64,000 nt of DNA, taken from NCBI RefSeq assembly GCF_023078375.1, contig NZ_CP095554.1, positions 2,034,501-2,098,500 on the forward strand, written 5' to 3'. Below are positions 1-7,788 of the stretch, one piece after another. The notes below the pieces were generated by a model that ran no database searches, was not told the DNA's origin, and saw only the letters and a list, made by a program, of their open reading frames with translations. Within the stretch, counting starts at the first letter, position 1, and the number at the start of each line of letters is the position of its first letter. The position numbers and the translations under genes are program-made. Source of the stretch: Roseomonas gilardii subsp. gilardii (GTDB taxonomy: Bacteria > Pseudomonadota > Alphaproteobacteria > Acetobacterales > Acetobacteraceae).

Positions 1-1191
1 GACCTGGGCGGCGGGAGGCGGCGGGAGGCGGGGGGCGATGGCCTGGCTGGCAGGCTGCGGTGCCGATGAAGGTGGGGGAGTGGGCAGGGAAGAGATACCG
101 GCCGTTTCCGGGCTGGGCGCTCCGCCGGGTATGGGCGATCCCGCATCCGTGCCGGTCTGAGGGATGGACAGGACCGTCGCGGCGGTCCGCACCGGGGGGC
201 CGGAAAGGGATGGGGCCTTCTCGGTGCCGGGCGCGACGGGGTCGTCCCCTGGCTTTCCCCTGCCTTCCGGAACGGCTTCATCCCCGTTCGCGATACCCTC
301 CACTTCCGCCCTGTCCCGACCTGCAAGGGCGGCCTCGCCCACCTGTGCCGGGCGCGCGGGGCTGGTGGCGGCGCACGATGCCGTGCCGGGACTCGTCCTG
401 GCCGACCGGGATGGCACGGCCTCCGGTCCCGTCCCCGTGGCCCCCGTCCTGGCGGACATGGCGGAAGGGCCGATCCCGGCTGGGGCTGGCGAGATTCCGG
501 CGGCGGATGGGGCGGTGGCAATGGGCGCCGCATCCTGGGCTTCGGCCCGGGGGCTCCCATCATGGGATGGGGCGGGTTTCTCCCCGGCCTCGGTGCTGGT
601 GAGTGCGGCCTCCCGTCCGGGCCGGAAGATGGAAGGGAAATCGCCGGATGGCGGCGCGGATGCCTGTTCGGAAGCGGGCGCGAGAGCGTCATTCCCGTCC
701 ATCGGCATCGCATGGCGGTCACGGCCTCCGGCAGGGCCGGTCCTGGCGCTGGTCGTGGCATTGCCGGGGGAGCCGCCGGCCGGCCCGGACGGGATGATGG
801 CAGGTGTTGCTTCCGGCCGATCCGTGGTGGGCAAAAGGGCTTGGGACCCCTGTTCCGTCACGGGAGCAGCGATGTCCGGGCGGCCGACCGGCCCTGTGGC
901 GGCGCCGGAAAGGGCTTGCGCCGCCTGGTCCGGAAGTGTCGGCGCCGGGAAGGCCGGCACCGGAGTGTCGCCCAGGATCGCGACCGGCGCCGTGACCGGA
1001 GCCGCCGGCGCCGTTGCCGCGCTGGCGGGTGTCCAGTCTCCCACGGGCACGTCGCCTGTTTCCTGGCCCGCGAGCCGGTCCAGGAGTGCCGCGAAGCCCG
1101 TCATGTCCGTCGTACCGGCCTGGGCACGGGCCTCGCCACGATCGCCGGCGGCGGGATCTCTGGTCGTGACGGCAGGCAGGGCGCTGAGCAC
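1..1191 (-). CDS. FliK-like flagellar hook-length control protein, N-terminal part (runs off left edge)
   Basis: Reading the minus strand from a GTG at 1191 gives an uninterrupted frame to the window edge (397 codons). An AAGGA sits about 10 nt upstream of the GTG. The product starts VLSALPAVTTRDP and contains TDMTGFAALLDRLAG at about residues 29-43. The rest seen is a long Ala/Pro/Gly/Thr-rich, low-complexity stretch. That composition, and the divergent position next to flgE, fit the disordered N-terminal ruler half of FliK, which sets hook length and switches export specificity. The conserved C-terminal FliK domain would lie outside the window, so the family is an inference. Codon choice in this frame is more natural than in the overlapping plus-strand frames, which are Arg/Gly/Pro-rich shadows. 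Confidence 0.6.
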   Translation of the reverse strand, partial: MLSALPAVTTRDPAAGDRGEARAQAGTTDMTGFAALLDRLAGQETGDVPVGDWTPASAATAPAAPVTAPVAILGDTPVPAFPAPTLPDQAAQALSGAATGPVGRPDIAAPVTEQGSQALLPTTDRPEATPAIIPSGPAGGSPGNATTSARTGPAGGRDRHAMPMDGNDALAPASEQASAPPSGDFPSIFRPGREAALTSTEAGEKPAPSHDGSPRAEAQDAAPIATAPSAAGISPAPAGIGPSAMSARTGATGTGPEAVPSRSARTSPGTASCAATSPARPAQVGEAALAGRDRAEVEGIANGDEAVPEGRGKPGDDPVAPGTEKAPSLSGPPVRTAATVLSIPQTGTDAGSPIPGGAPSPETAGISSLPTPPPSSAPQPASQAIAPRLPPPPAAQV

Positions 1192-1289
1192 GGCGATACG
1201 GTCCTTCGGGTCCCGGCCACCTGAGGCAAGCGGCTTGCCAGGTCTCCGGCGCGTGGAGGCGGCAGGAGATGCCGCGTGGCGGCCAGGAG

Positions 1290-1308
1290 CCCGGCAGGCT
1301 TTGCCGGG
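1290..1308. promoter_or_regulatory. Inverted repeat between fliK-like gene and flgE, possible enhancer site
   Basis: CCCGGCA and TGCCGGG form a perfect 7-bp inverted repeat around a 5-nt centre, about 40 bp upstream of the sigma-54 element. Caulobacter flagellar promoters carry GC-rich palindromic ftr sites bound by the activator FlbD at similar distances. Assignment to a FlbD-type activator is inference from position and symmetry. Confidence 0.4.
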
Positions 1309-1346
1309 CAGGGGCAGGGATCGCCACGATCCGGGGCGGCCGCGCC

Positions 1347-1361
1347 TGGCACGCCCGTTGC
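1347..1361 (+). promoter_or_regulatory. Sigma-54 (RpoN) -24/-12 promoter for flgE
   Basis: TGGCAC, five bases, TTGC matches the RpoN consensus exactly (TGGCAC at 1347-1352, TTGC at 1358-1361). It points toward flgE, whose ATG is 41 nt downstream. Hook genes in Caulobacter are sigma-54 dependent, so both position and target fit. An upstream palindrome at 1290-1308 could bind the required activator. Confidence 0.75.
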
Positions 1362-1401
1362 GGTGGGCGGCACGCAGTTCACCGCCAGGGGAAAGCGCCC
1401 G

Positions 1402-2706
1402 ATGTCGCTCTACGGATCCATGTTCACCGCCATCAGCGGGCTGAGCGCGCAATCCAGCGCGCTGAGCAACGTCGCCAACAACATCGCGAACAGCCAGACC
1501 ACCGGCTACAAGCGGGTGGATACGAGCTTCTCGGACTATGTGACGGCGACGAACGCATCGACCTCGTCGGGCGTGCCGATCACCTCCAGCACCGTGATCG
1601 CGAGCGGCAGCGCCACCAACGCCGTGCAGGGCTCGATCCAGCAGACGGGCAATGCGCTGGACCTCGCCGTCTCGGGGCAGGGCTTCTTCTCGGTCTCCTC
1701 CCCGGTCGGCGACAGCGCGGTCGGCAACATGAGCTTCGATCCGCGTTCCTTCTACACGCGGGCGGGCGATTTCAGCCTGAACCAGCAGGGCTATCTGGTG
1801 AACAGCCAGGGCTATTACCTGAATGGCTGGAGCGTGGACGACAGCGGTGCGGTGAACCGCACCGAGATCGCGCCGATCCGCGTGGATCAGGGCATCTTCG
1901 ACCCGGTGGCGACCAGCGGCATCTCCCTCTCCGCGAACCTGCCCAACGATGCCGCGACAGGCACGGCGGTGAGCTCCCAGCTCCCGGTCTATGACAAGCT
2001 CGGCACGCAGCACATGCTGGGCGTCACCTTCACCAAGGCCGGCGACAACAGCTGGAGCATGGCGGTCAGCAACCCGGACAGCACGACCGGCAGCACCAAC
2101 CTCGGCAGCGTCACCCTGAACTTCGCGGATGGCAAGCTCGCCAGCTTCAGCGATGCGACCGGCAACCTGTCGGGCAACAGCGGCGCGGCGGGGGAGGCGG
2201 CCAGCGTGTCACTGGGCGGCATCGATTTCGGCCAGGGCGCGCAGGCGATCCAGCTTGGCATGGGCAGTTTCCAGCGCTCGGACGGGATGACCCAGTTCAC
2301 CGGCACGGAATACACGGTGCGGGATCTGTCGCAGAACGGCATGCCGCCCGGGGCCTTCTCCTCCGTCTCGATCAACGAAGCCGGTGATGTCTCGCTGAAT
2401 TACGACAATGGCGAATCCAAGGTGATCGCACGCGTGCCGGTCGTGACCTTCTCCGACCCGGACAAGCTGCAGGCCGTCAACGGGCAGGCCTATCTGCGCA
2501 CCCCGGCCAGCGGTGATGCCCGGGCCTCCGACCCCAACAGCAGCGGCGCCGGCAGCCTCGTCACCGGGGCGCTGGAGCAGTCCAACGTCGATATCGCCTC
2601 GGAGTTCTCGAAGATGATCCTCGCCCAAAGGGCCTACAGCGCCAACACGAAGATCGTCACCAAGACGGACGAGATGTTGCAGGACACGCTGAACATGGCC
2701 CGCTGA
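1402..2706 (+). CDS. flgE: Flagellar hook protein FlgE
   Basis: 434 residues. It forms the hook, the flexible joint outside the outer membrane. The N-terminus has the rod/hook motif NVANNIANSQTTGYKR (about residues 23-38). The C-terminus ends in the matching D0 helix, with QSNVDIASEFSKMILAQR and YSANTKIVTKTDEML. The ATG at 1402 gives the standard MSLYGSMFTAISG start and has AGGGGAAAG just upstream. Earlier in-frame starts would add 42 residues unlike the family. It is the first gene of a flgE-flgK-flgL series, with flgK 46 nt downstream, and is probably driven by the sigma-54 promoter at 1347-1361. The fliK-like gene that would control its length is divergent. Confidence 0.95.
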   Translation: MSLYGSMFTAISGLSAQSSALSNVANNIANSQTTGYKRVDTSFSDYVTATNASTSSGVPITSSTVIASGSATNAVQGSIQQTGNALDLAVSGQGFFSVSSPVGDSAVGNMSFDPRSFYTRAGDFSLNQQGYLVNSQGYYLNGWSVDDSGAVNRTEIAPIRVDQGIFDPVATSGISLSANLPNDAATGTAVSSQLPVYDKLGTQHMLGVTFTKAGDNSWSMAVSNPDSTTGSTNLGSVTLNFADGKLASFSDATGNLSGNSGAAGEAASVSLGGIDFGQGAQAIQLGMGSFQRSDGMTQFTGTEYTVRDLSQNGMPPGAFSSVSINEAGDVSLNYDNGESKVIARVPVVTFSDPDKLQAVNGQAYLRTPASGDARASDPNSSGAGSLVTGALEQSNVDIASEFSKMILAQRAYSANTKIVTKTDEMLQDTLNMAR

Positions 2707-2752
2707 GCGCGGGCCCTCCCTCCGAAACCCCATCCGGAACGGCGCCGAACCC

Positions 2753-4258
2753 ATGAGCCTGAGTCTCGCCCTGTCGATCGCCCAGAGTGGCCTGGCGCTG
2801 GTGCAGCGGCAGGTTTCCCAGACCGCATCGAATGTCAGCAACGCCGCAACGGAGGGCTATACCCGCAAGACGGTGGGCGGCAGCGCGCTGGTGGTAGGTG
2901 GCCTCGCCTCCGGTGCGCGGAGCCAGGAGGCGCAGCGCAGCGTCGATGCCGCGCTGAGCGCCAGCATGAACGACGCCGTTTCCAGCCAGGCCGCCGCCAA
3001 GGTCCGGGAGGCCCTCCTCCAGCCGATCGAGCAGGTGCAGGGCGATCCGGAAAGCGGCCAGTCGGTCGCGGACCTGACCGCGCAACTGCGCAGCGCCTTC
3101 GTCTCCCTGCGTGCCTCGCCCGGCGAGGCCTCCTTGCAGGATGCCGTGGTGAGCGCGGCGGGCGCGCTGGCGCAGCGCTACAACGAGACCTCCGCTGCCA
3201 TCCAGACCGCGCGCCAGACGGCGCAGGACAATGCGGTGACGGATGTGGCGACCCTGAACGCCAGCCTGCGCCAGGTGGCCGGACTGAACACCCGCATCGC
3301 GAGCCTTCAGGCACAGGGCCTCAGCACGGCGGATCTGCAGGACCAGCGCGACAGCGCCATCGCCCGGATCGCTGGCGTGGTCTCGGTGAAGTCGATCCCG
3401 CAGGACAACGGCACGGTGGTGCTGGTGGCCGGCAACGGGCTGGTGCTGCCGCTCGACCAGAATTCCGACGCGTTCAGCATGTCTTCCGCCACGGTCGGGC
3501 TGGAGGACTGGTACGGCGCCAATGCGAGCGGCGCGAGCGGCAGCCTGCCGGGCATCATGATGGGTGGAATGGATGTCACGGGGCAGCTCACCGGCGGCAG
3601 CCTCGGCGCCAATGTCAGCATGCGCGACGAGGTCCTGCCCTTGCAGCAGGCGGAGCTGGACAGCGCGGCGGCCGGGCTGGCGGCGCGCCTCTCCGGGCAG
3701 GGGCTGTCGCTGTTCACCGATGCGGGCGGGACCGTGCCCGATCCGGGCCAGGGCTATGTCGGCGGCATCATGGGATTCGCCGCGACCATGACGGTATCCG
3801 CCGCCGTCTCGGCGGATGCCTCCACGGTCCGCGACGGGACCGATGCGTCCATGCCCGCGGATGGGACGGCCAGCTACACGGATGGCATTGACCGCGTGCT
3901 CGACTATGCCTTCGGCAGCCGCTTGGCCAATGGGTCCGCGCCGGCGGCCTTCCTGACGACGGGCCTCGGGCCTTCGGGGACGCAGACCTCCGGCCTGAGC
4001 GGCACGGGCACGGCCGAGGACTACGCGGCACGGCTGGTGGCGCGCCACACCGGCGCGCGCGCGGCGGCGAGCGCGGATGCCGAATCCGCCACGACGCTGC
4101 TCACCGGCCTGCAACAGCGCCACGACGATGCTTCGGGCGTGGATATCGATACGGAGACCGGGGTGATGGTCAGCCTGCAAACCGCCTATGCGGCCAATGC
4201 GAGGATGCTGAGCGCCGTGCAGTCCATGTACGATGACCTCTTCGCGGCGGTGCAGTGA
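2753..4258 (+). CDS. flgK: Flagellar hook-associated protein 1 (FlgK)
   Basis: 501 residues. It is the hook-filament junction protein that assembles on the distal hook end before flagellin. The N-terminus SLALSIAQSGLALVQRQV is followed by TASNVSNAATEGYTRK, the usual FlgK form of the flagellar N-terminal motif. The C-terminus GVDIDTETGVMVSLQTAYAAN...RMLSAVQSMYDDL is the classic FlgK D0 helix. It lies 46 nt after flgE and its stop overlaps the flgL start (TGATG), so the three genes are probably co-transcribed and the last two translationally coupled. Confidence 0.93.
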   Translation: MSLSLALSIAQSGLALVQRQVSQTASNVSNAATEGYTRKTVGGSALVVGGLASGARSQEAQRSVDAALSASMNDAVSSQAAAKVREALLQPIEQVQGDPESGQSVADLTAQLRSAFVSLRASPGEASLQDAVVSAAGALAQRYNETSAAIQTARQTAQDNAVTDVATLNASLRQVAGLNTRIASLQAQGLSTADLQDQRDSAIARIAGVVSVKSIPQDNGTVVLVAGNGLVLPLDQNSDAFSMSSATVGLEDWYGANASGASGSLPGIMMGGMDVTGQLTGGSLGANVSMRDEVLPLQQAELDSAAAGLAARLSGQGLSLFTDAGGTVPDPGQGYVGGIMGFAATMTVSAAVSADASTVRDGTDASMPADGTASYTDGIDRVLDYAFGSRLANGSAPAAFLTTGLGPSGTQTSGLSGTGTAEDYAARLVARHTGARAAASADAESATTLLTGLQQRHDDASGVDIDTETGVMVSLQTAYAANARMLSAVQSMYDDLFAAVQ

Positions 4259-5292
4259 TGGCATCGGTGACGAACACCGGGGCCTCCGGCACGCTGTCGC
4301 GCATCCTGCTGCAATCCCTGGCGCAGCGGGACCGCGTGAACCTGCTGTCGCAGCAGTCGAGCAGCGGCCGCGTCGCCAGCCTCTATGGCGACGAGGCCCC
4401 GCAGGCGCGGCAGGCCATCAGCCTGAGGGGGGAGATCGGCCGGCGCGCGGCCTATACCGAGGCGCTGAACCAGGCATCCGGCCGGGCCGATGCGTCGCAG
4501 CAGGCACTGACGCAGCTCAGCGACATCGCGTCGGAGTTCCGTGCCACGGTGCTGTCGCTGAACAGCAGCAGCGCGACCCGGGCCTCGGATGTCGCCGTCG
4601 CGGCCCGGGCGGCGATGCAGCAGGTGGCGACCCTGCTCAACGCCCAGTATGCCGGCGAGTACCTGTTCAGCGGCGCGGATTCCGCCAACCCCGCCGTCAC
4701 GGATGCCTCGGGGATCGCCGGTTCCGGCATGATGTCCGGCGTGGCCACCGCCGTGGCCGGTTTGGACAGCGATGGCGCGGCTTCCGTGCTGTCCCAGGCC
4801 ATGCAGGCGATGGCGGCGGATTCGCCCTTCTCGGCCTATCTGCAATCGGCCTCCCCCAATGCCGCGCGCAGCGTGGCGGGGGCCGATGGCCGCACCATCG
4901 CCTATGGCGTTCCCGCCGGCAGCCTGGGCGCCACGGGCTGGGCGGGAGCGCTGATGGGAAACCTCGCGGTCCTGGCCTCGCTCACGGACGATCAGCAATC
5001 CTCCGCGAATTTCGATGCCCTGGTGCAGCAGATTGCCAATGGGTTCGATTCCGTGGGGATGGAGATCAACCGCGATGCCTCCCGTATCGGCCTGGCGCAG
5101 AACGCGATCACCACGGCACTGAGCAGCCACAGCGAGGCCACGGACGCGCTGAAGACCCAGCTCTCCGGGCTGGAGGAGGTGGATTTCGAAGCCACGATCG
5201 CCACCTTGCAAAACGCGCAGACGCAGTTGGAAGCATCCTGGAAGGTGCTTTCCATGCTCTCCGGGCTGAGCCTGACCAACTTCCTGAGCTGA
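4258..5292 (+). CDS. flgL: Flagellar hook-associated protein 3 (FlgL), flagellin-like
   Basis: 344 residues. It is the second hook-filament junction protein. It resembles flagellin at both ends: SRILLQSLAQRDRVNLLSQQSSSGRVASLYGD near the N-terminus (positions 13-44), and a C-terminal helix with VDFEATIATLQNAQTQLEASW and a final MLSGLSLTNFLS. The sequence SALKTQ-type heptads before it also fit. The ATG at 4258 overlaps the flgK stop codon. A GTG one codon earlier lies inside flgK and is a less likely start. A hairpin followed by TTTCTT just after the stop may end the flgE-K-L transcript. Confidence 0.9.
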   Translation: MASVTNTGASGTLSRILLQSLAQRDRVNLLSQQSSSGRVASLYGDEAPQARQAISLRGEIGRRAAYTEALNQASGRADASQQALTQLSDIASEFRATVLSLNSSSATRASDVAVAARAAMQQVATLLNAQYAGEYLFSGADSANPAVTDASGIAGSGMMSGVATAVAGLDSDGAASVLSQAMQAMAADSPFSAYLQSASPNAARSVAGADGRTIAYGVPAGSLGATGWAGALMGNLAVLASLTDDQQSSANFDALVQQIANGFDSVGMEINRDASRIGLAQNAITTALSSHSEATDALKTQLSGLEEVDFEATIATLQNAQTQLEASWKVLSMLSGLSLTNFLS

Positions 5293-5325
5293 CCCCGCTT
5301 CCGGGTCGTTCCGAAGGGGTTTCTT
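5293..5325 (+). terminator. Possible intrinsic terminator after flgL
   Basis: CCCCgcTTCcGG can pair imperfectly with CCGAAGGGG around GTCGTT, and TTTCTT follows. It starts one base after the flgL stop. Stem bulges keep confidence low. The rest of the flgL-flbT gap (5326-5493) shows no gene or recognisable promoter. Confidence 0.4.
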
Positions 5326-5493
5326 AAGCGCTTTCCTGTTTGATGGGCCCCAAGACGCCAGAAGGCTTCGGGCCGGGCGCGACAGATTCGGGTGCAAGAA
5401 TTGCAGTTGGGCTGGCAGCGTATCGAAAAGCGGGACCGGGCGTGGCGCCCGGCCGCTGCTTCCCGCCAGCTTCCTCCTGTTGGGAGAAGCCAG

Positions 5494-5949
5494 ATGTCGA
5501 CATTGGTCCTCGAACTCCGTCAGGGCGATCTGATGGTGGTGAACGGGGCATCCATCCGTTTCCGCAACCGCACGCGCATCGAATTGCCCGTGCGGGCGCG
5601 TTTCCTGTTCGGCAAGCAGGTGATGGCGCCGGAACTGGCGAACACGCCGGCCCGCCGCATCTATTTCGCGCTCCAGACCGCCTATGTCGGGCTGGAGGAG
5701 ATGCGCGAGGCCGCCTTCGCCGAGGCACATGAGCTGGTGCACCAGTTCCAGGAGGCGACGACCTCCGAGACCGCCCGCGCGATGCTGGACCGCGCCATGG
5801 TGCTGGCCGCGGCGGATGACTGGTATACGGCGCTGAAGATCGTGAGGCGCGTCATGTCGCATGAGGCCAGCGTGCTGGGCCTGGACATGGCGACCGGCCT
5901 GCCGGTGGCGGAGACGGGCCAGGGCCTCGGCGGCGCCGTGGCCGGCTGA
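5494..5949 (+). CDS. flbT: Flagellar biosynthesis repressor FlbT
   Basis: 151 residues. In alphaproteobacteria FlbT is an RNA-binding post-transcriptional regulator of flagellin mRNA, acting against FlaF. The family pattern is clear: LRQGDLMVVNGASIRFRN (6-23), RTRIELPVRARFLFGKQVM, then ARRIYFALQTAYVGLEE and a Leu-rich C-terminal helix region with DDWYTALKIVRRVM. The start at 5494 has GGAGAAG 4 nt upstream. A longer open frame to 5392 adds residues unlike FlbT. It lies directly upstream of the flagellin gene, its probable target, separated by 200 nt. Confidence 0.88.
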   Translation: MSTLVLELRQGDLMVVNGASIRFRNRTRIELPVRARFLFGKQVMAPELANTPARRIYFALQTAYVGLEEMREAAFAEAHELVHQFQEATTSETARAMLDRAMVLAAADDWYTALKIVRRVMSHEASVLGLDMATGLPVAETGQGLGGAVAG

Positions 5950-6101
5950 GCGGAAGAATCGCGCGGCGGGGCGGGAATCGGCGCGCTGTTTACGGTGTCT
6001 TCAATCTTCCCGGGCAATATGCCCTTCGTCACGGAGCGCGATGCGACGCCGACGACGTGACCGGGGGACGGCAGGAGCGCCGGCCCTCCGGCGGATGCAG
6101 G

Positions 6102-6128
6102 CAAAAGGCCCATGCCATCCGCCGATAT
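6102..6128 (+). promoter_or_regulatory. Sigma-28 (FliA) type promoter for flagellin
   Basis: CAAAAGGC, exactly 11 bases, then GCCGATAT. The enteric FliA consensus is TAAAGTTT-N11-GCCGATAA, so the -10 differs at only its last base and spacing is exact. Transcription would start near 6135, leaving only about 15 nt of leader, which contains the AGGAGAAG ribosome binding site before the ATG at 6150. Confidence 0.65.
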
Positions 6129-6149
6129 GAGTGACGCAGGAGAAGCACT

Positions 6150-7331
6150 ATGGCTTCGATCAACACCAACTCCTCCGCGATGGCCGCCGTCCGGGCGCTG
6201 AACACGATCAGCAAGGACCTTTCCAGCACGCAGTCGCGGGTGGAAAGCGGCCTGAAGGTGGGGCAGGCCAGCGACAACTCGGCGATCTTCTCCATCGCCC
6301 AGAAAATGCGCGGCGACCTGAGCTCCATGAGCAAGGTGAGCGACAACCTCTCCTTCGGCTCGGCAGCGCTGGGCGTGGCGCAGAGCGCGGCCACCAAGAT
6401 CAGCGACCAGCTCAACACGCTGCGTTCCAGCGTGTCGCAGGTCGGCCAGTCGGGCATCGATCAGGCGACCCTGGCCCAGCAGGCCAAGGCGATCATGGAC
6501 AACATCGACAACTTCGCCGCCTCGGCCAGCTACAATGGCGTGAACCTGCTCGACAATTCGGGCAGCCTGAAGGTCGTCAGCGACACCTCCGGCACCATCC
6601 TGAACACGGCGGGCGGCGACCTGCGCACCTCCACCGGCACCGGCCTCGGCCTCGGCTCTCTGCTGCAGACGACAGGTGGTGTGGTGACCGGCTTCACGGC
6701 GCAGAACGGCAGCACGCTGTCCTTCAGCGGCGACTACACCGCGAGCGACGCCGATGTCTTCTCGGTGGCGGTGACGCAGGCGGACGGCTCGACGAAGAAC
6801 TATGTGTTCGAGCTGAACGACTCCGCGGTCGATGGTACCCTGACCTCCACCACGGATGCCAATACCGAGCTGAACTCCGTCAATGTCACCGAAGGCGACT
6901 CCAGCACCTCTGTCGTGTCGAAGCTGGCCACCGCCATGCAGTCCGCCGGCCTGTCCGCCTCGATCGACAGCAGCGGCAATCTCGTGGTCAACAACGGCAC
7001 GGTGACCGCGACGGCCGCCACCGGCACTGTCAACGCCACCAACTCGCCCGCCAACTCCCAGGCGCTGGAACTGGTGGATGCCGCGATCACCAAGGTGACG
7101 AGCTTCCTCTCCAAGATCGGCTCCGCGATCAACCAGGTCGATGGGCTGAAGGACTTCACCTCCTCGCTGAACGACTCCCTTACCGAGGGCCTCGGCGCGC
7201 TGGTGGATGCCGACCTGACCGAGGAAAGCGCCCGGCTGAGCAGCCTGCAGACCAAGCAGCAGTTGGCGACGCAGAGCCTGTCCATCGCCAACCAGGGCAG
7301 CCAGAACCTGCTCAGCCTCTTCCGCGGCTGA
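6150..7331 (+). CDS. fliC: Flagellin
   Basis: 393 residues. It is the filament subunit. The N-terminal D0/D1 domain (1-145) has ASINTNSSAMAAVRALN, RVESGLKVGQASDNSAIF and ATLAQQAKAIMDNIDNFA. The C-terminal D1/D0 (about 300-393) has LVDADLTEESARLSSLQTKQQLATQ and ends SLSIANQGSQNLLSLFRG. The central part is a variable Ser/Thr/Gly-rich surface domain. AGGAGAAG precedes the ATG. The gene stands alone between a sigma-28 type promoter and a strong terminator, and is flanked by its usual regulators flbT (upstream) and flaF (downstream). Confidence 0.95.
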   Translation: MASINTNSSAMAAVRALNTISKDLSSTQSRVESGLKVGQASDNSAIFSIAQKMRGDLSSMSKVSDNLSFGSAALGVAQSAATKISDQLNTLRSSVSQVGQSGIDQATLAQQAKAIMDNIDNFAASASYNGVNLLDNSGSLKVVSDTSGTILNTAGGDLRTSTGTGLGLGSLLQTTGGVVTGFTAQNGSTLSFSGDYTASDADVFSVAVTQADGSTKNYVFELNDSAVDGTLTSTTDANTELNSVNVTEGDSSTSVVSKLATAMQSAGLSASIDSSGNLVVNNGTVTATAATGTVNATNSPANSQALELVDAAITKVTSFLSKIGSAINQVDGLKDFTSSLNDSLTEGLGALVDADLTEESARLSSLQTKQQLATQSLSIANQGSQNLLSLFRG

Positions 7332-7339
7332 TGCCGGAG

Positions 7340-7361
7340 GGGGCGGCGGTGCCGCCCCTTT
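7340..7361 (+). terminator. Intrinsic terminator after flagellin
   Basis: GGGGCGGC and GCCGCCCC form a perfect 8-bp stem with a GGT loop, followed by TTT and a pyrimidine run, 9 nt after the flagellin stop. It should uncouple high-level flagellin transcription from flaF. Confidence 0.75.
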
Positions 7362-7397
7362 CCCCCATTCGCTTCCTGAAGGATTCGGGTTCCGCGC

Positions 7398-7784
7398 ATG
7401 AGCATTGCCCGCTACGCCGCCGCCAGCGCCATGGTCTCCCCCCGGGACATGGAGATCGCCGCCTTCCGGCACGTGAACACCCTGCTCGCCGCCGGCACGG
7501 AACGGGGGGTCGAACGGATCAAGGCACTGCACAAGGCGCATCGCCTCTGGTCGATTCTGCTGTCGGACCTGCTGAGCGAGGGCAACGCCCTGCCGCCGCC
7601 GCTCAAGGCCCGGCTGGTCTCCCTCGGCCTCTGGGCACAGCGCGAAAGCATCTCCCGCATGCATGACGCCGGCAGCCTGGAGCCGCTGATGAACCTGAAC
7701 CGCGACATGATCGAGGGTTTGCAGGCCCAGAAGCCCGCCAGACCCGCGCCGCGCGCCGAGGCTTTCGCGGCCGAGAGCGTCTGA
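7398..7784 (+). CDS. flaF: Flagellar biosynthesis regulator FlaF
   Basis: 128 residues, helical. FlaF is needed for flagellin translation or export in alphaproteobacteria and counteracts FlbT. The family signature is SPRDMEIAAFRHVNTLLAA (14-32), then HKAHRLWSILLSDLLSEGNALPP and LKARLVSLGLWAQRES. It sits 66 nt after the flagellin stop, beyond a terminator, so it may have its own promoter. It is followed after 4 nt by the DUF1217 gene, making a two-gene unit. The FlbT-flagellin-FlaF arrangement brackets the flagellin gene with both regulators. Confidence 0.85.
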   Translation: MSIARYAAASAMVSPRDMEIAAFRHVNTLLAAGTERGVERIKALHKAHRLWSILLSDLLSEGNALPPPLKARLVSLGLWAQRESISRMHDAGSLEPLMNLNRDMIEGLQAQKPARPAPRAEAFAAESV

Positions 7785-7788
7785 CGCC

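Noticed and set aside
164-1444. Long plus-strand open frame (426 codons)
   Set aside because: It runs antisense to the FliK-like gene and into flgE in the wrong frame. Its composition is that of GC-skewed shadow sequence and it matches no family.
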